Assembly (NCBI GenBank): GCA_018398585.1
Contig: JAGTTD010000003.1
Coordinates: 6,022,637 to 6,086,636, forward strand
DNA from: Simmondsia chinensis
Lineage: Eukaryota; Streptophyta; Magnoliopsida; Caryophyllales; Simmondsiaceae
Reading direction: 5' to 3'
DNA: 64,000 nt
Under the pieces are notes generated by a model that was not told the DNA's origin, ran no database searches, and saw only the letters and a list, made by a program, of their open reading frames with translations. Below, one piece after another: positions 22,180 to 33,569 of this stretch. Within the stretch, counting starts at the first letter, position 1. The number at the start of each line of letters is the position of its first letter. The position numbers were made by a program, and so were the translations under genes.

Positions 22180-22690
22180 TTCGAGTACCTTGATTGTGTG
22201 TCGAGACACACGCTATGTGTGTCGACACACATAATCCAGAACCAAACATAGATCCCTATATGTCGAAGCACATAAATGGTGCTTCGACGCACAACCTATG
22301 TACTCCAAATCAGCACCATATACTGAAATTAACAAATTATGTACTTAATATCATCGATGTGCTCAAATTGATGAAAAATGTACTCCAAATCGCTAACAAC
22401 ATACTTAAATCTAGAAGCAATACCGTTGTGCGTCGACACCCAAAATCCGTGCGTCGATACACATAATACGTACTCGAATTCACTATCTATGTACTCTAAC
22501 TCTCAAATAATGTACTCAAAGTCACCCACGTACTCGAACTCACTATGACTCAAAATAAAGTGTGTGTCGACACACATACTACGTGTGTCGGCACATATAG
22601 CCCATAAAACAGGTACATGTACACAAAATCACACGTGATGCAGGTACTCAAAATCATCATCAATGTGCTCAAATTCATCTTCCACGACAT
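22180..22690 (-). repeat. Palindrome array 5, reverse orientation
   Basis: gtgtgtcgacacacataat, gtgtgtcgacacacatact and gtgcgtcgacacccaaa alternate with linkers reading tgtactcaaa and tgtgctcaaatt, the reverse complement of arrays 2-4. If the copia insertion is removed, this array lies upstream of the ULP1-like gene, and array 4 with opposite polarity lies beyond its other end. Confidence 0.75.
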
Positions 22691-24319
22691 TTAAAATTGT
22701 ATTAACGATATTATCCGTTAAGTTTGTGAAATACTATTGAATCGTATGATTCCATAAAATTAACACTCTACGTACAATATTATCAGTCAATAGTTGTGTA
22801 ATTATATAATGGTATTAAAATTAATTAACATTTGTACTCGAAAATCACTACCTTGTACACAAAAATTTCATATAATTATGTTTAGTGTGTTCATAAATGG
22901 TATTAGGTGTATAGTATTAGGTTTATAAAATTAACTAATATTTGTTAATTTTAACCAGTAAATTTCTTTTCGAATCAATAAATTTTTAATGTATTATGTT
23001 GTTACTGTTATATTTAAATAATTTATAAACGTATAATTGTCCTAATAAATTAATATCAGAAGTTATTAATTAAATGTGAAGTTATTAATTAATAAATAAT
23101 ATGGAGTTATTATTAAATACGGCCTGTGTGGCGGCACACAAGGGAGTCTGTAAATACCGGTTGCCAGTGCAGAAAAAATATATGGAGTAAGTTATCACAC
23201 TCAATCAAAATTGACATAATAGACAAAGATCACGGGCAAATTTAGATTATTTGGCACCAATTTAAAGTCAAAAGTTTAAAACCAACCTATCATTACTTGG
23301 ATAAATGCCACCATAATCCTTCTTAGTAATCAGTGGAGGAACACGTATTGTTAATAGGTAATCTTTTTTTCTTTTTCTAATATGTTAAGGAGAGTGTTAG
23401 GTCACCTACTCAAAGTTAGAGTAGCCTTGATCTCTCGACCTGGCCCTAACTCATGAAATTCAAAAAATAAATGAGACCCTAATCTAAAAATGATCTTATC
23501 TAAATTTGACCTGACTTGAACATAACCCATCTCAAGCTAATTTGAAACACGAAATGACCTGACTCAAGTTTGACCCATTGCATAATACATCATGCCAATA
23601 TTTTAAAATAAGAAAATCATTGTTGAAATCACATCCGGTTGGTGATGGACATTAATCAATCATTGTCAAATAGATAGCAAAGACGGAATAGGGGGTTAAG
23701 AATTACAACCATTTCTATTCGACTAATACAAATATTATGGTCGACCTGCACTCCTGATGATGATTGCCTATTCTCCCCCCTTATTTTGTTGCATTGGTTC
23801 TTTTTCTTCTTATTCCTAGTCCTCTTAGTAACAGCGTAGTGTTCTAACAACAGTTAGTATTGCTTATAATTTATTTTTTTCCTTTTTTCCCCTGGCTATG
23901 ATGTTGGCCAATTCTATATTTTTTTAGCAACATATTTTTATGCAGGTTAGCTCAGGCCTCACTTTACATGTCAACATTTTCTAGACCAAATCCACAAATT
24001 TATTATAGATAATACTGAATTGATAAAATTTAAATTTAAGGTATCAAAGTGATAATATTTTTAAATCTAGGGCCCTCTTCATATATATTAAAAATTCGTA
24101 ATACTTGGGTGATAAATGTTCATATCTCAAGATACCTAAATACTAAATTCTTTCAATTTAAATAATTAATTGGAATAGTCGACATATTGTATTAATTGTT
24201 ATTAAATTGTAAAATAATATTTCAAAATTATTTTTGTAATTAAACCATTTCTTGTTATCATATTTGTTTAATATAAAATTAAATGGTGGTGACATGTGCA
24301 TGGCGAAATTGTTGAGCTA
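22691..24319. other. AT-rich intergenic stretch
   Basis: No gene supported. It contains simple AT-rich sequence and a passage at 23,420-23,580 rich in words such as gacctgac and gaccca, which look repeat-derived. The only frame of note, 23,656-23,850 on the minus strand, has no recognisable features. Confidence 0.4.
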
Positions 24320-24430
24320 TTCCGTTAAATATAGTGGTTAAACTACACACCTTTCAAGCATAAGGTATTAGGTTCGCAAGCTTACATCCAAGAATTGATC
24401 AAGAGGCAAATAACCCAAGCAATTGCTATA
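24320..24430 (+). mobile_element. tRNA-derived SINE-like fragment
   Basis: An A-box-like word (agtggttaaact) is followed about 35 bp later by a B-box-like word (ggttcgcaagc), the spacing of a polymerase III internal promoter. No tail or target duplication was found, so the call is tentative. Confidence 0.3.
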
Positions 24431-24477
24431 CATATTTGAATGGCTAACGACTTATATATTATATGTATGTACATATA

Positions 24478-24936
24478 TGATACAAACCTAGCCTCTTTGG
24501 ACCCACAGCTACCAAGCCTTCATGCACTAGCACTAGCACTAACATGGCGGCTTCATAGCAGCCGCCAAATCCACTCTTTGCCTAACGCCTAATCAGCAGA
24601 GCTCACCTAGCAGTGCCCCGTTCCACCTGCAGCCGTCTCTTCCCCCGCCACATCATCCTCCATAGATATTTCCTAGATATTTTTTTGATTACCTTCTACA
24701 AATAGAGAAGCTATTTATTTTACGGTTATGCTTGATGTAAACTCTTCTTCTTCTCTCTCAAAACTTTCTCTATGTCTTCTCCCTTTTTTCTTATGTAATT
24801 CCTCTATTTTTAGAGCTTATACTCATATGTACAAATTACACCACGGGGTAATCGTTTTCTGCCCTATAGGACCAATTTATCATCAATTGAGTATTGATTT
24901 CATTGATTGAGCTTGGGTAGATCTAAGATCGTATTA
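24478..24936 (+). repeat. Gypsy 5' LTR
   Basis: It starts TGATAC and ends at a decayed GTATTA (GTATCA expected). A TATA-like acaaatagagaag and a cttatgtaattcctc leader are shared with the right LTR. Confidence 0.8.
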
Positions 24937-24996
24937 ATTGGTATCAAAGCTACCATCCTCGATGAGTTACTGTTCACCTCTAATCAGTGATCAACA

Positions 24997-25625
24997 ATGG
25001 CGGATAGGACCCAATCCCAAATTTCATTGAGGGAACTTAAGGAATCCAACAATGGGCGGTTCGCGACATAGGAGGAGTCCCATGATCAGCGTTGCACTTC
25101 ATATGGGAGGACTGGCGCAACTGGTTCACGATTGACCAACACCGTTGACGATGCCTGGATCTCCATGGGGCAGCGAAGATGGCTTTCAAGCTCCGTTTGC
25201 TCCACTATGTAACTACCAAGTCCCGACTTGATTGACTAAGATTGACTTTCCGAAATTCAGTGGGTGGGGTGTTGATGGATGGATTCATTGATGCGAGAGA
25301 TACTTCTCCATTAATCGAAACCCAGATGATTTGAAGGTGATGCTCGCTAGTGTAGCTATGGTGGGAGACACCCAAGAATGGCATGATTCATATGAGGAAT
25401 CATGGATTGGGGAGGTCATCATGCCATGGGAGGTGTCTGCCCCGCAAATTCGAGCTTGATTTGCAGAATCATTCGACAAACCCTAAACCGAATTGATGAA
25501 ACTCTAACAAATGGGTAGTGAGGATGAATATTTAAGTAAACTTGAGTCATTGGTAAATCGTTATGGGTTGAATGAAGATCAAACAATTAGTGTACTTATG
25601 GATGGGTTGTGGTTTGGATTAGAAT
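24997..25625 (+). pseudogene. Gypsy gag, N-terminal part
   Basis: From ATG 24,997 frames give KIDFPKFSGWGVDGWIH, then CERYFSINRNPDDLKVMLA and SVAMVGDTQEWHDSYEES, followed by EYLSKLESLVNRYGLNEDQT. This is the retrotransposon gag core. Multiple stops and frame changes break it, and it ends abruptly at the inserted LTR-like sequence. Confidence 0.75.
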
Positions 25626-25629
25626 GTTT

Positions 25630-27027
25630 AGACCCAATTTCGTCCACGATACCATTTGATAAGTCTAATTTAGTATACAATTATTTATGTTATTTTGATT
25701 CATTTTTAACCATTTTACATCTAACTTTTATCGCTTTTGTTCGGTTTTGACTATATTGCTATTTGCTTGCAAAAATACTTATTTCATGCTAAATCTTGAT
25801 AGGTTTTATCATCAACATCAACAAGTAGAAGCAAGATATATCAAATAAAAGCAAAAAACAACAAAATCACCCCAACACACACGGTTCATACATGAAATAA
25901 CAAAAAATTCATTTGGGCGGCAACTTTATCTACATTTTCTAACTCGAATACATTGTATTTTACATGATCATCATCATCATGGGCTGGCATTTCAGATTTG
26001 GGCAGTGGAAAAGCCGCGCGGGGGGTTGGGTTGGGGTGGGGTGTTGGCAAGCTTTGCAAGTTTTATGTAATTTTTCATATTTTTTCCCCTTCAAACACTA
26101 TATGTAGAGAGTGTTTGGGATCTGTTTGATCATCCTTCATCCAGCAAAAACACAAAGAAAGTGACAAAGAGTTGAGAGAAAAACGGGTGAGGAAAGAAGA
26201 AGAAAGGAAGGAAGAAAGTTTGCTCTGTAATTTTGTATTTTTAGTTAGTTCTATCCTTTTTTCCATTAAGTTCATGAATTTTGTGTTAAAAATACTTTAT
26301 ATTATATTTATCATGAACTAATTTTGTTATTCCAAGGCTAAGCTGTAACATAAGTTGTAATATACGCTCATTTCTAATTCAGCGTTTCAATATTTTGTTA
26401 TTGCATTGTTGAAGTGTTTATCATTCTTCTTCATGAGTTTTAAATGCTTGATCACCATTTTAAGGCCTATAATGATTCATAATGAGTCAGAGCGGAGATT
26501 TATGATAATTGCTAAGGTGATAAGCACCACAAATTGAGCGAATGCTCTAGAAAGATTAACGTGATTTGTGCGGTTTTAAGTGAAAATCATAGAGCTTTAA
26601 AAACTCATTTCTCATTTAAATTCATGCATGAGAGTAATGAGTTAATATGTAAAAGAGTATGCTAAATGTTGGTCGAGAGAGAATATTTAGTAAATTAGGA
26701 TTTTCAACCATCAACACATAATAACAACTTGAATAACGAAAATAGAAAGGTATATTGATGCAACTAGGTGAAATTGAGTGCCTTGGATTTTATTAAATCA
26801 TAAAAACCACAAAAATCAGTAAACCTTGGATCAAAAACTCAGTAAACAAATTTTATTTCCTTTTATTTCATATCAAAAACATAAAATTTTGGTCTTTCAA
26901 ATAGGATTAAAGCTACCAATTTTGGTACTCGCTTAATAACAATCCTCGTGAGAACAGTACTTTACTTACTACTTTATTACTTAATACAACTAGTGCACTT
27001 GCTAAAGCATACACAAGTTAGGCATCA
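25630..27027. repeat. Probable solo LTR inserted in the gypsy gag
   Basis: About 1.4 kb of AT-rich, non-gypsy-coding DNA separates gag core from gag zinc knuckle. Its right part (ggtactcgcttaataacaat, cctcgtgagaacagtacttt, gtgcacttgc, ending ggcatca) looks like the 3' portion of LTRs common in plant gypsy elements. The left border is uncertain (25.61-25.65 kb) and I found no target duplication, so an LTR origin is inference. Confidence 0.45.
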
Positions 27028-27385
27028 CCGTTGTTCTAGTTAAACAACTAGAGCAAAACTGTAGATTTGCTGTAGGGGCCACCGGAAAGAATCCCCAAAG
27101 AAGGGCTTGGATTTTAACATCGCCGGGTCCCCCACCCGCAGATACTGGGTCTTGGTTTTGCCCTCCCACCCACCTCCTCGCCTACCACCTTGTCTATTAC
27201 CTGCACTAGGGTGACCTTTGGGAGCAGCCCCATGGGGCCAATTAAGTTTAACTCCGGCTGAGTTAGATGATCTATGAGCTCGCAACCTTTGTTTTTACTG
27301 CCGGGAGCGTTTCACTCTGGGTCATTAGTGCACTATGCGCAATCGTGTTCTAGCTTGAGGCGAATGATGATGACGATGCCGCCAG
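27028..27385 (+). pseudogene. Gypsy gag C-terminus with zinc knuckle
   Basis: The frame near 27,246 reads LTPAELDDL, stop, ARNLCFYCRERFTLGH, stop, C. This is a CX2CX4-type HxxxC knuckle with two stop codons in place of Arg/Gln-type codons. It resumes the gag reading interrupted at 25.6 kb. Confidence 0.7.
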
Positions 27386-27389
27386 ATCC

Positions 27390-30300
27390 TGACCTGGATC
27401 TATTATTATATACCCACATTATCAGATGATGTGTGTTCAGGGTCAGCATCAGCATTGCCCATTTAGCATCCTCATCGATAGTGATAGTACTCATAATTTC
27501 CTTGATGTCGATCTCGTAGAACTCTTTGGATGCTCCATTGATGCCGCCAATTGGCCTTCCATTCCTGTAGCTGATAGGAAACAGATAGTTTGTAATGGTA
27601 TCTGTCGCTAATTCTGTTGGCAACTACAAGATGCGGCCTTTCGTTCCGACATGCTACCTATTCCTCTATCTGGTTGCGGTATGGTTTTGGGAATTTAGTG
27701 CCTCCATACTCTTTGGGATGTCCTTTGGAATTTTTCCACTCTTCGTATGGCTTTCAGTATTCATGGTCGTTGCTATATTTGCAGCAGATCTGCTCTCCTC
27801 CTTTAAAGCCCATTATCGAGAATGCACTTTCTTTGCTTTTGTCAACTTCCGCTTCATTCTGACCAACTTCCAGCTTGCCACTTTTATTCTCCGTCAACAT
27901 GAATTTGCCAACAAAGGTTGACCCACTTGATCTGCAGGCCTTACTTACCGAGCATGCTGACATCTTTACCTTCTTTTCTTGGCTACCTCCTTCCCGCCAA
28001 TTCTTCGATCATAGAATTTCGCTTAAGAAGGGCAGCAACCCAGTTAACATCCAACCTTAACGGTATCCCCTTTTCCGAAAAGATATCACTGATTCTTTGA
28101 TAAAGGAAATGTTACTTGCCGAGGTAATCTAGAATAGTAATTCGCCCTTCGCCTCACCAGTGGCTCCAGTCAAGAAAAAGGATGGTTCTTAGTGCCTCTG
28201 TGTGGATTACCTGGCCCTCAACACGATGACCGTCAAGGATAAGTTCCCTTTCCCCATCGTTGAGGGGCTCCTTGATGAACTGGACAGGGCCACATTTTTT
28301 TCTAGGATAGATCCTAAATTTGGTTATTGGAAAATCAGATGTCCATTGATGACATCCCAAAGGCAACCTTTCGCACCCATTCCAGGCATTATAAGTTTAT
28401 CATGATGCCCTTTGGGTTGTCAAATGCTCCGTCCACTTTTCAGAGCTTAATGAATGACTTGTTCCAGCCTTTCCTTCAGTGATTCATCCCTGTCTTCTTT
28501 GATGACATTCTTATATACAGTGCTATCTGGTCAATTCATTTGACCCATCTACGTACTATCTTAGGCGTCCTGTGCGCCAATCATCTTAATGCCAATCGTG
28601 CCAAGTGCACGTTTGGTGCGCGCCATATTGAGTGCTTGGGACACTTTGTATCCAGCGACGAAGTTTCCACCTGTCCGAAAAAAATTGCAGATGTCGTCAA
28701 CTGGCCTCGCCCATAGTCCTTGAAATAGCTTCGCACTTTCTGGGGTTATCCGGATACTATCGGCACTTTATTTCCTATTATGGCACCATTACTTAGCCTT
28801 TGATTGACCCCCTCAAGAAGGATAATTTCTTCTGGAATCTGAATGCTAAACCTGTCTTTGATCGCTTGAAACACGCCCTATCTCCCGCGCCAACACAAGG
28901 CGGTCGCCCCATAGCTTATATCAAACGTACTCTTGCACCCCGCGATCAGGTTCTATCAGTTTATGAGAGGGAATTGCTCGCCGTTGTTTTCGCCGTGCAA
29001 AAATGGGAGCGATATATCATAGGTCACCATTTCATCATGCGGACTAATCAACAAAACCTCAAATTTCTTCTCAAATAACGATTGTCCACTTCATTTCAAC
29101 ATTTGTAGCTTTCCCGCCTGATTAGCCTCAACTATGATATTGTGTAAAAGAAGGGATCTGATAACCGGGTGGTTGATGCCCGCTCCCACCTTTCGAGAAT
29201 GGAAGTACTGTGCATGGTGTTATCCTCCATCTCCTTTGACTTTCTTGACCGACTAAAGGCTTCTTGGTTTGACGACCCTGCTTTGTCTTGCATTATAACG
29301 GATAAATTGGCAGAGCCTCTTTCACAACCTCATTACTCTAGGCATCAAGAACATTTGCTGTACAACGGCTATCTTGTCGTTGGCAATGACGCAAATTTAT
29401 GGCACGCTATCTTGTTATAGCTTCATGACTCTGCCTAAGGGTGTTATTCAGGAGTGGATTCCACTTATCGCTGCATTCATCCTTTTTTCTAATGGAAGGG
29501 ACTTCGTGGTGATATCCAATACTATATTGGCCACCTGCCACCGGAACAAATATGAGACTTCAGCTGCCACTGATCTTCTCCAACCACTACTTATTCCCTC
29601 TTCAGTGTGGAATAGTATCTCTCTCGACTTCATTGAAGGCTTGCCCCAATCAACAGAACACTCTGTTATACTTGTAGTGGTGGACTGCCTCACTAAGTAC
29701 GCTCACTTTATCTCTCTCACACATCTATATACCACAGTCGGAGTCACCAACATCGATCAGATCTACTGACTTCACGGTCTTTTAGAGACTATCATCAATG
29801 ATCGTGATCCAATATTCACAAGCACTTTTTAGCACAAGCTTTTTCTCTACTGGGCACTCACCTCAATCATTCATCAGCCTATCATCTGCAATTTGATGGC
29901 TAAACAGAGGTTCTCAACCGTTGCTTGGAGACATACTTGCCTTGCATGGTCAGTGAGCAACCGTGCCTTAGGACTCAATGGCTTCCATTGGCGGAATGGT
30001 GGTACAATACCACCTTTCAATCCTCTGCTTAGTCCACACCTTTTGAGTTACTGTATGGCCAAGCACCCCCGGTCCATCTCCCTTATATACCAAGTGAATT
30101 CTCAGTCAACACCATTGAACACAGCCCATCTGCTTGCCAAGACACTTTCCAACACCGTTGCCACCCACTTATTTTGTGCTTAGAATCGCATGAAGTAGCT
30201 AGCTGGTCGCCATCAAGTTGAATGCGAATTTCAGATTGGCGACTATGTGTGGCTTAAACTACAAACTTACTGACAGCAGAGTGTGGAAGCTCAGTGATTC

Positions 30301-30656
30301 CGTAAACTATCACCATAGTATTATGGGTCTTTCCACATCTTCAAAAAAGTAGGTGATGTCGCCTATCGTCTTGCCGTGCTGGCTCATGCCGCCATACATC
30401 ATGCGGCTCACGTCTCTCTACTGAAACGCTGTTTCTTAATCCTCGCCAACAACACACTGTTATCTGATGTTTGGCTGCCCGTTGCGCCTACCCCACAACC
30501 CGCCATTATCTTGGAATGCTTGATGGTCATGTGCCATTGTGTTTCAGCCACCCAGGTTTTGGTTCAATGGGAGATTCAGCCTCCTACTAATGCTACATGG
30601 GAGTTCCTGTCCAAATTCGCTATCCCCTTTTCATCCTCAAGGACGAGGATCTTCTC
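27390..30656 (+). pseudogene. Gypsy pol: protease, RT, RNase H, integrase
   Basis: Protease at 27,460 reads ILIDSDSTHNFLDVDL (Gly of DSGST changed to Asp). RT starts near 28,130 with SPFASPVAPVKKKDGS, then [29 protein letters not shown] at 28,495 is the catalytic box. RNase H at 28,905-29,078 reads IAYIKRTLAPRDQVLSVYER, then ELLAVVFAVQKWERYIIG. Integrase from about 29,440 includes ISLDFIEGLPQS and VVDCLTKYAHFISL. The C-terminal AHAAIHHAAHVSLLKRC at 30,380 is the region before a chromodomain-type tail. Dozens of stops and frameshifts make it a relic. Confidence 0.85.
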
Positions 30657-30669
30657 AAGGGGGTATAAT

Positions 30670-31075
30670 TGATACAACCTAGCGTCTCATGACTTATAGC
30701 TGCCAAGCCTTCATACACTAACATAGACAAGGCACCTTCACAGCAACTGCCAAATCATCTCTTCACCTAACACCTAAACCGAAGAGCTCACCTAGCAGTG
30801 CCCCTTTCCACCTGCAACGGTCTATTCCCAGGCCACGTCATCCTCAGATATTTTCTAGATATTTTTTCCATTACCTTCTATAAATAGAGAAGTTAGGTAT
30901 TTTAGGGTTGTAAACCCCCCTTCTTCTCCATCAAAACTCTATGCGTTCTCCTTTTCTCTTATGTAATTCCTCCATTTTTGGAGCTTATACTCATACTTAT
31001 ATATACAAATTACACAACGAGGCAACCGTTTAGTGCCCCGCAGGCTCAATTGATCATCAATTGAGTGTTTGATCA
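30670..31075 (+). repeat. Gypsy 3' LTR
   Basis: It starts TGATAC after the purine tract and matches the left LTR to atcatcaattgagt, then loses similarity near 31,075. It is apparently truncated by about 30-40 bp. Confidence 0.8.
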
Positions 31076-31512
31076 GTACATAAAGTAAAAATCAATTTAT
31101 TAACTGGTATAATATAAGGAGAATATCAAGACTTATTTTAGACTACTATGCACTCAAGACCTCTGTTTGTAGAATTCGTGTCTAACACATTTTGGACACA
31201 TATATGTACTTTCCCGTTTAAAAAGGGCATTTACATGTGATTGCCAATACTATGGTAAAACACACAGCTATATTTGTCTCATTTAAAAATAAATGATAAT
31301 TGAAAATAGTCAATATTTGCAACTATATTAAATACCCCTATGTCATATTTTCCCACATTTGTCACTTTGACTATCAAACTATTGATTGTACATATCATTT
31401 ACTTTGTGTTATATTTTTGCTATCGATATTGTGATTAATATTACGCTTTAGTTTTATAAGTCAACAAATTTTTGACAAAAAATTTTGTATATATAATCAA
31501 ATGGCATAAATA
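31076..31512. other. AT-rich spacer between two gypsy elements
   Basis: No gene or repeat supported. Confidence 0.4.
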
Positions 31513-31517
31513 CGTAT

Positions 31518-32013
31518 TGTTTATGAGATTTTTGGTTGGATTCTTGAGGGTAGAACTAGGCTCAAGTTCCTTCTCTTCTTTGTGGGGATCCTCCCCCAAT
31601 TTGTAGTATTCCAAGGTGTACCGCCTAGTTGCCATTGGTACTAGGGGCGGTGGTGCCTTCTAGGTGTGATACTGCTTAGGTGCGGACAGGAGAGGAGGCG
31701 GTAATGACCCCTGGGGTTGATGCCTCATAGGAATGGTCAAGAAGGGAGGCGGTAGCGACACTGGGGCCTGGTACCGCCTGGGAAAGGGGGGGGGGGGGGG
31801 GGGGGGGGGGTGGGGACCCTTAGTCCCAGTACCGCTTGGGAGTAGCCAGGGAAGGTGACGGTAGTGTCCCCTGGCCTCGGTACTGCCTGGGAGTAGCTAG
31901 GGAAGGGGACGGTAGCGTCCCCTGGCCTCGGTACCGCCCGGGTGTAGTTAGGGAAGGGGACGGTAGGGGCCTCTGGCCTCGATACCGTCTGGTGGCTATT
32001 TTCATATTCATCG
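31518..32013 (-). repeat. Tat/Retand 3' LTR
   Basis: 496 bp, from tgtttatgagatttttggtt to attcatcg (the right LTR ends attcatca). It carries about four 51-bp sub-repeats (ggtaccgcctgggagtagct type) and a run of 25 G at 31,786-31,810 not found in the other LTR. Confidence 0.88.
31786..31810. repeat. Poly-G tract
   Basis: 25 consecutive G. The matching place in the other LTR has only a short G run (gggaagggggcggtgggg). It could fold as G-quadruplex DNA or be a sequencing artefact. Confidence 0.8.
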
Positions 32014-32028
32014 GTTAGCCCCCCACTT
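32014..32028 (-). other. Polypurine tract of the Tat/Retand element
   Basis: On the minus strand, AAAGTGGGGGGCTAAC directly precedes the 3' LTR, the position where plus-strand DNA synthesis is primed. Confidence 0.7.
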
Positions 32029-32059
32029 TGAGGTCAAAGTTTCTTTGCTCTCAAAGTGT

Positions 32060-32065
32060 ATAAAC
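32060..32065 (+). promoter_or_regulatory. TATA box upstream of the F-box-like gene
   Basis: gtgtataaacact lies 59 bp before the ATG at 32,119 and just inside the 3' LTR, on the strand opposite to gag-pol. The spacing suits a plant core promoter. Confidence 0.5.
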
Positions 32066-32118
32066 ACTCTCCCTAGCTTCACTACCTTTGTACTTCTTGC
32101 TTTCCAATTTCTTCACCA

Positions 32119-33282
32119 ATGTCTGAGGCCATGGAAGATGTTAGCCGCGAAATGTTATCTTGGCTTCCAGCTAAATCTCTTTTGAGATTTTCTTGTGCAT
32201 CTTCTTGGTTTAACGGTCTACTTTTAGATTATGATTTTGTCAAGAAACAATTCTTTCACGCGCTTGACCATGGTGCTGACGGGTTTCTGGTTCAACCAGA
32301 AAGCGAGTTTTCACGCGACAATCTGGGGGTGTTTTCCTCTATGGGAGACTTCTCTCCAGTCATGCTGCCCGAGATACTTGAAGTGCTGACTGACAACACC
32401 AGAGTGATCGGTGTCTAGGGCGGTCTAATTTTGTATCGAGATTACAATCTCTCGAAGTTGTTCGTCTACAACCCTGCCTTGGGTGTGCGTTAGCCGATAT
32501 TGCTGCCTGAGGGCGTTTCAATGAGCTACATTGATGGGCCTTTGAACTTGGTTTTTGGGTGCTTTGACACCGCTACTCAGTTTGGTTTTTATCTTTTTCT
32601 TATGGTGATGGATTTATCCTATCCCTGCTATGGTTTTTGGCGTAATGACTGTCAAGTGTACTATTGGCAAGGTAATTGGAGTCATTGGGGAAATCTTAAT
32701 GTGGGCCCTCGAAATGTTTTCTTTAGGGACCACGTTTGTTTGCATGGGGAGCTCTTCTTTTTATCCGACTGGGGTTATTACGTTGATGCTATCAACAACC
32801 ATCCCTATGTGGTTCGTTGGAACGCTGAGACCGGTGTCTCACAGAATATGATGCTTCCTGACGTTATCTGGGACAACTTATCGAGCTGCCGGGAGGCAAA
32901 AATTTCGAAGTGGTGGGATTTGCTGGCGGATCCCCCGGTGCTGTGTTTAATCACGCTTTGAAGTCCCGCTTTTACCATCTGGACTTTAACTGACGTGGAG
33001 GACCCTTCTTCGTGGGTGTGGCGGGATTGGTTGCTTATCCGATTACCGTGGTCCAGGGGTAGGTGGGATCCGGTTATTACGAGCTTCACAATATCAAAGG
33101 CGTACCTAACGTTCATAGCTCATAACCAAGTGTTTCGATGCGCGTTTCGTGGTGATCTTCGCGGTCGCACCCTTTTTCTAGGACATTACCAGGGTGAATT
33201 CCACACTCAGTTGTTTCCATATTCTGGTTCTCTGTTTCATTGTGGGGATGACCTCATGGGACCCTTAGTGGCGTTTGGGTAG
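32119..33282 (+). pseudogene. F-box-like gene carried antisense in the Tat/Retand element
   Basis: Residues 4-43 read MEDVSREMLSWLPAKSLLRF then SCASSWFNGLLLDYDFVKKQ, a plant F-box (the part of an SCF ubiquitin ligase subunit that binds SKP1). Downstream comes an F-box-associated-like region: LSKLFVYNPALGVR, LVFGCFDTATQFGFYLFLM, NHPYVVRWNAETGVSQNMML, a stretch with a frame change near 32,900 (LPGGKNFEVVGFAGG in the other frame), and AYLTFIAHNQVFRCAFRGDL before the stop at 33,280. TAG codons interrupt at 32,416 and 32,491; the second is probably a decayed CAG. The length (about 388 codons) fits a plant F-box protein. It lies between polypurine tract and minisatellite, so it belongs to the element rather than the host locus. 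It is probably a captured host gene, now degenerate. Confidence 0.7.
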
Positions 33283-33569
33283 ATTGTTTTAGGTGTAGGG
33301 AGGTATTTTGAACTTTTTGTTGTATAACCTCTTTGATGAGGTATTTTGAACTTTTTGTTGTATAAATTCTTTGATGATGTAATTTTCGTACCGGGTATTA
33401 AGTGTATCGACGTTTTGTGGTAATGATGTATGAAGGTTCTTACTTTTTCATATTTTAATCTTTTATCACCATTTCGTATGTGCGTTCATTGGTGGGTGAT
33501 CATGGAATATTTCTATCTTCCCGGTATGAATTTTTATATTTGTGTGAATTTACTGTCTGTCCCAACACG

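Larger units (their letters stand above)
24478..31075 (+). mobile_element. Decayed Ty3/gypsy chromovirus-type element
   Basis: LTRs at 24,478-24,936 and 30,670-31,075 share tgataca-aacctag, gccaagccttca, gctcacctagcagtgcccc, ctagatatttttt, ataaatagagaag and atcatcaattgagt. A primer site for tRNA-iMet (tggtatcaaagc, one base off canonical) is at 24,939. A purine tract, tcaagggggtataat, precedes the right LTR. Gag and pol are on the plus strand and full of stops. The gag gene is split by a ~1.4-kb LTR-like insertion. Target duplication was not found, perhaps because the right LTR is truncated at its end. Confidence 0.85.

Noticed and set aside
24320..24430. A functional tRNA gene
   Set aside because: A- and B-box-like words are present, but no cloverleaf with paired acceptor stem can be drawn; kept only as a tentative SINE fragment.
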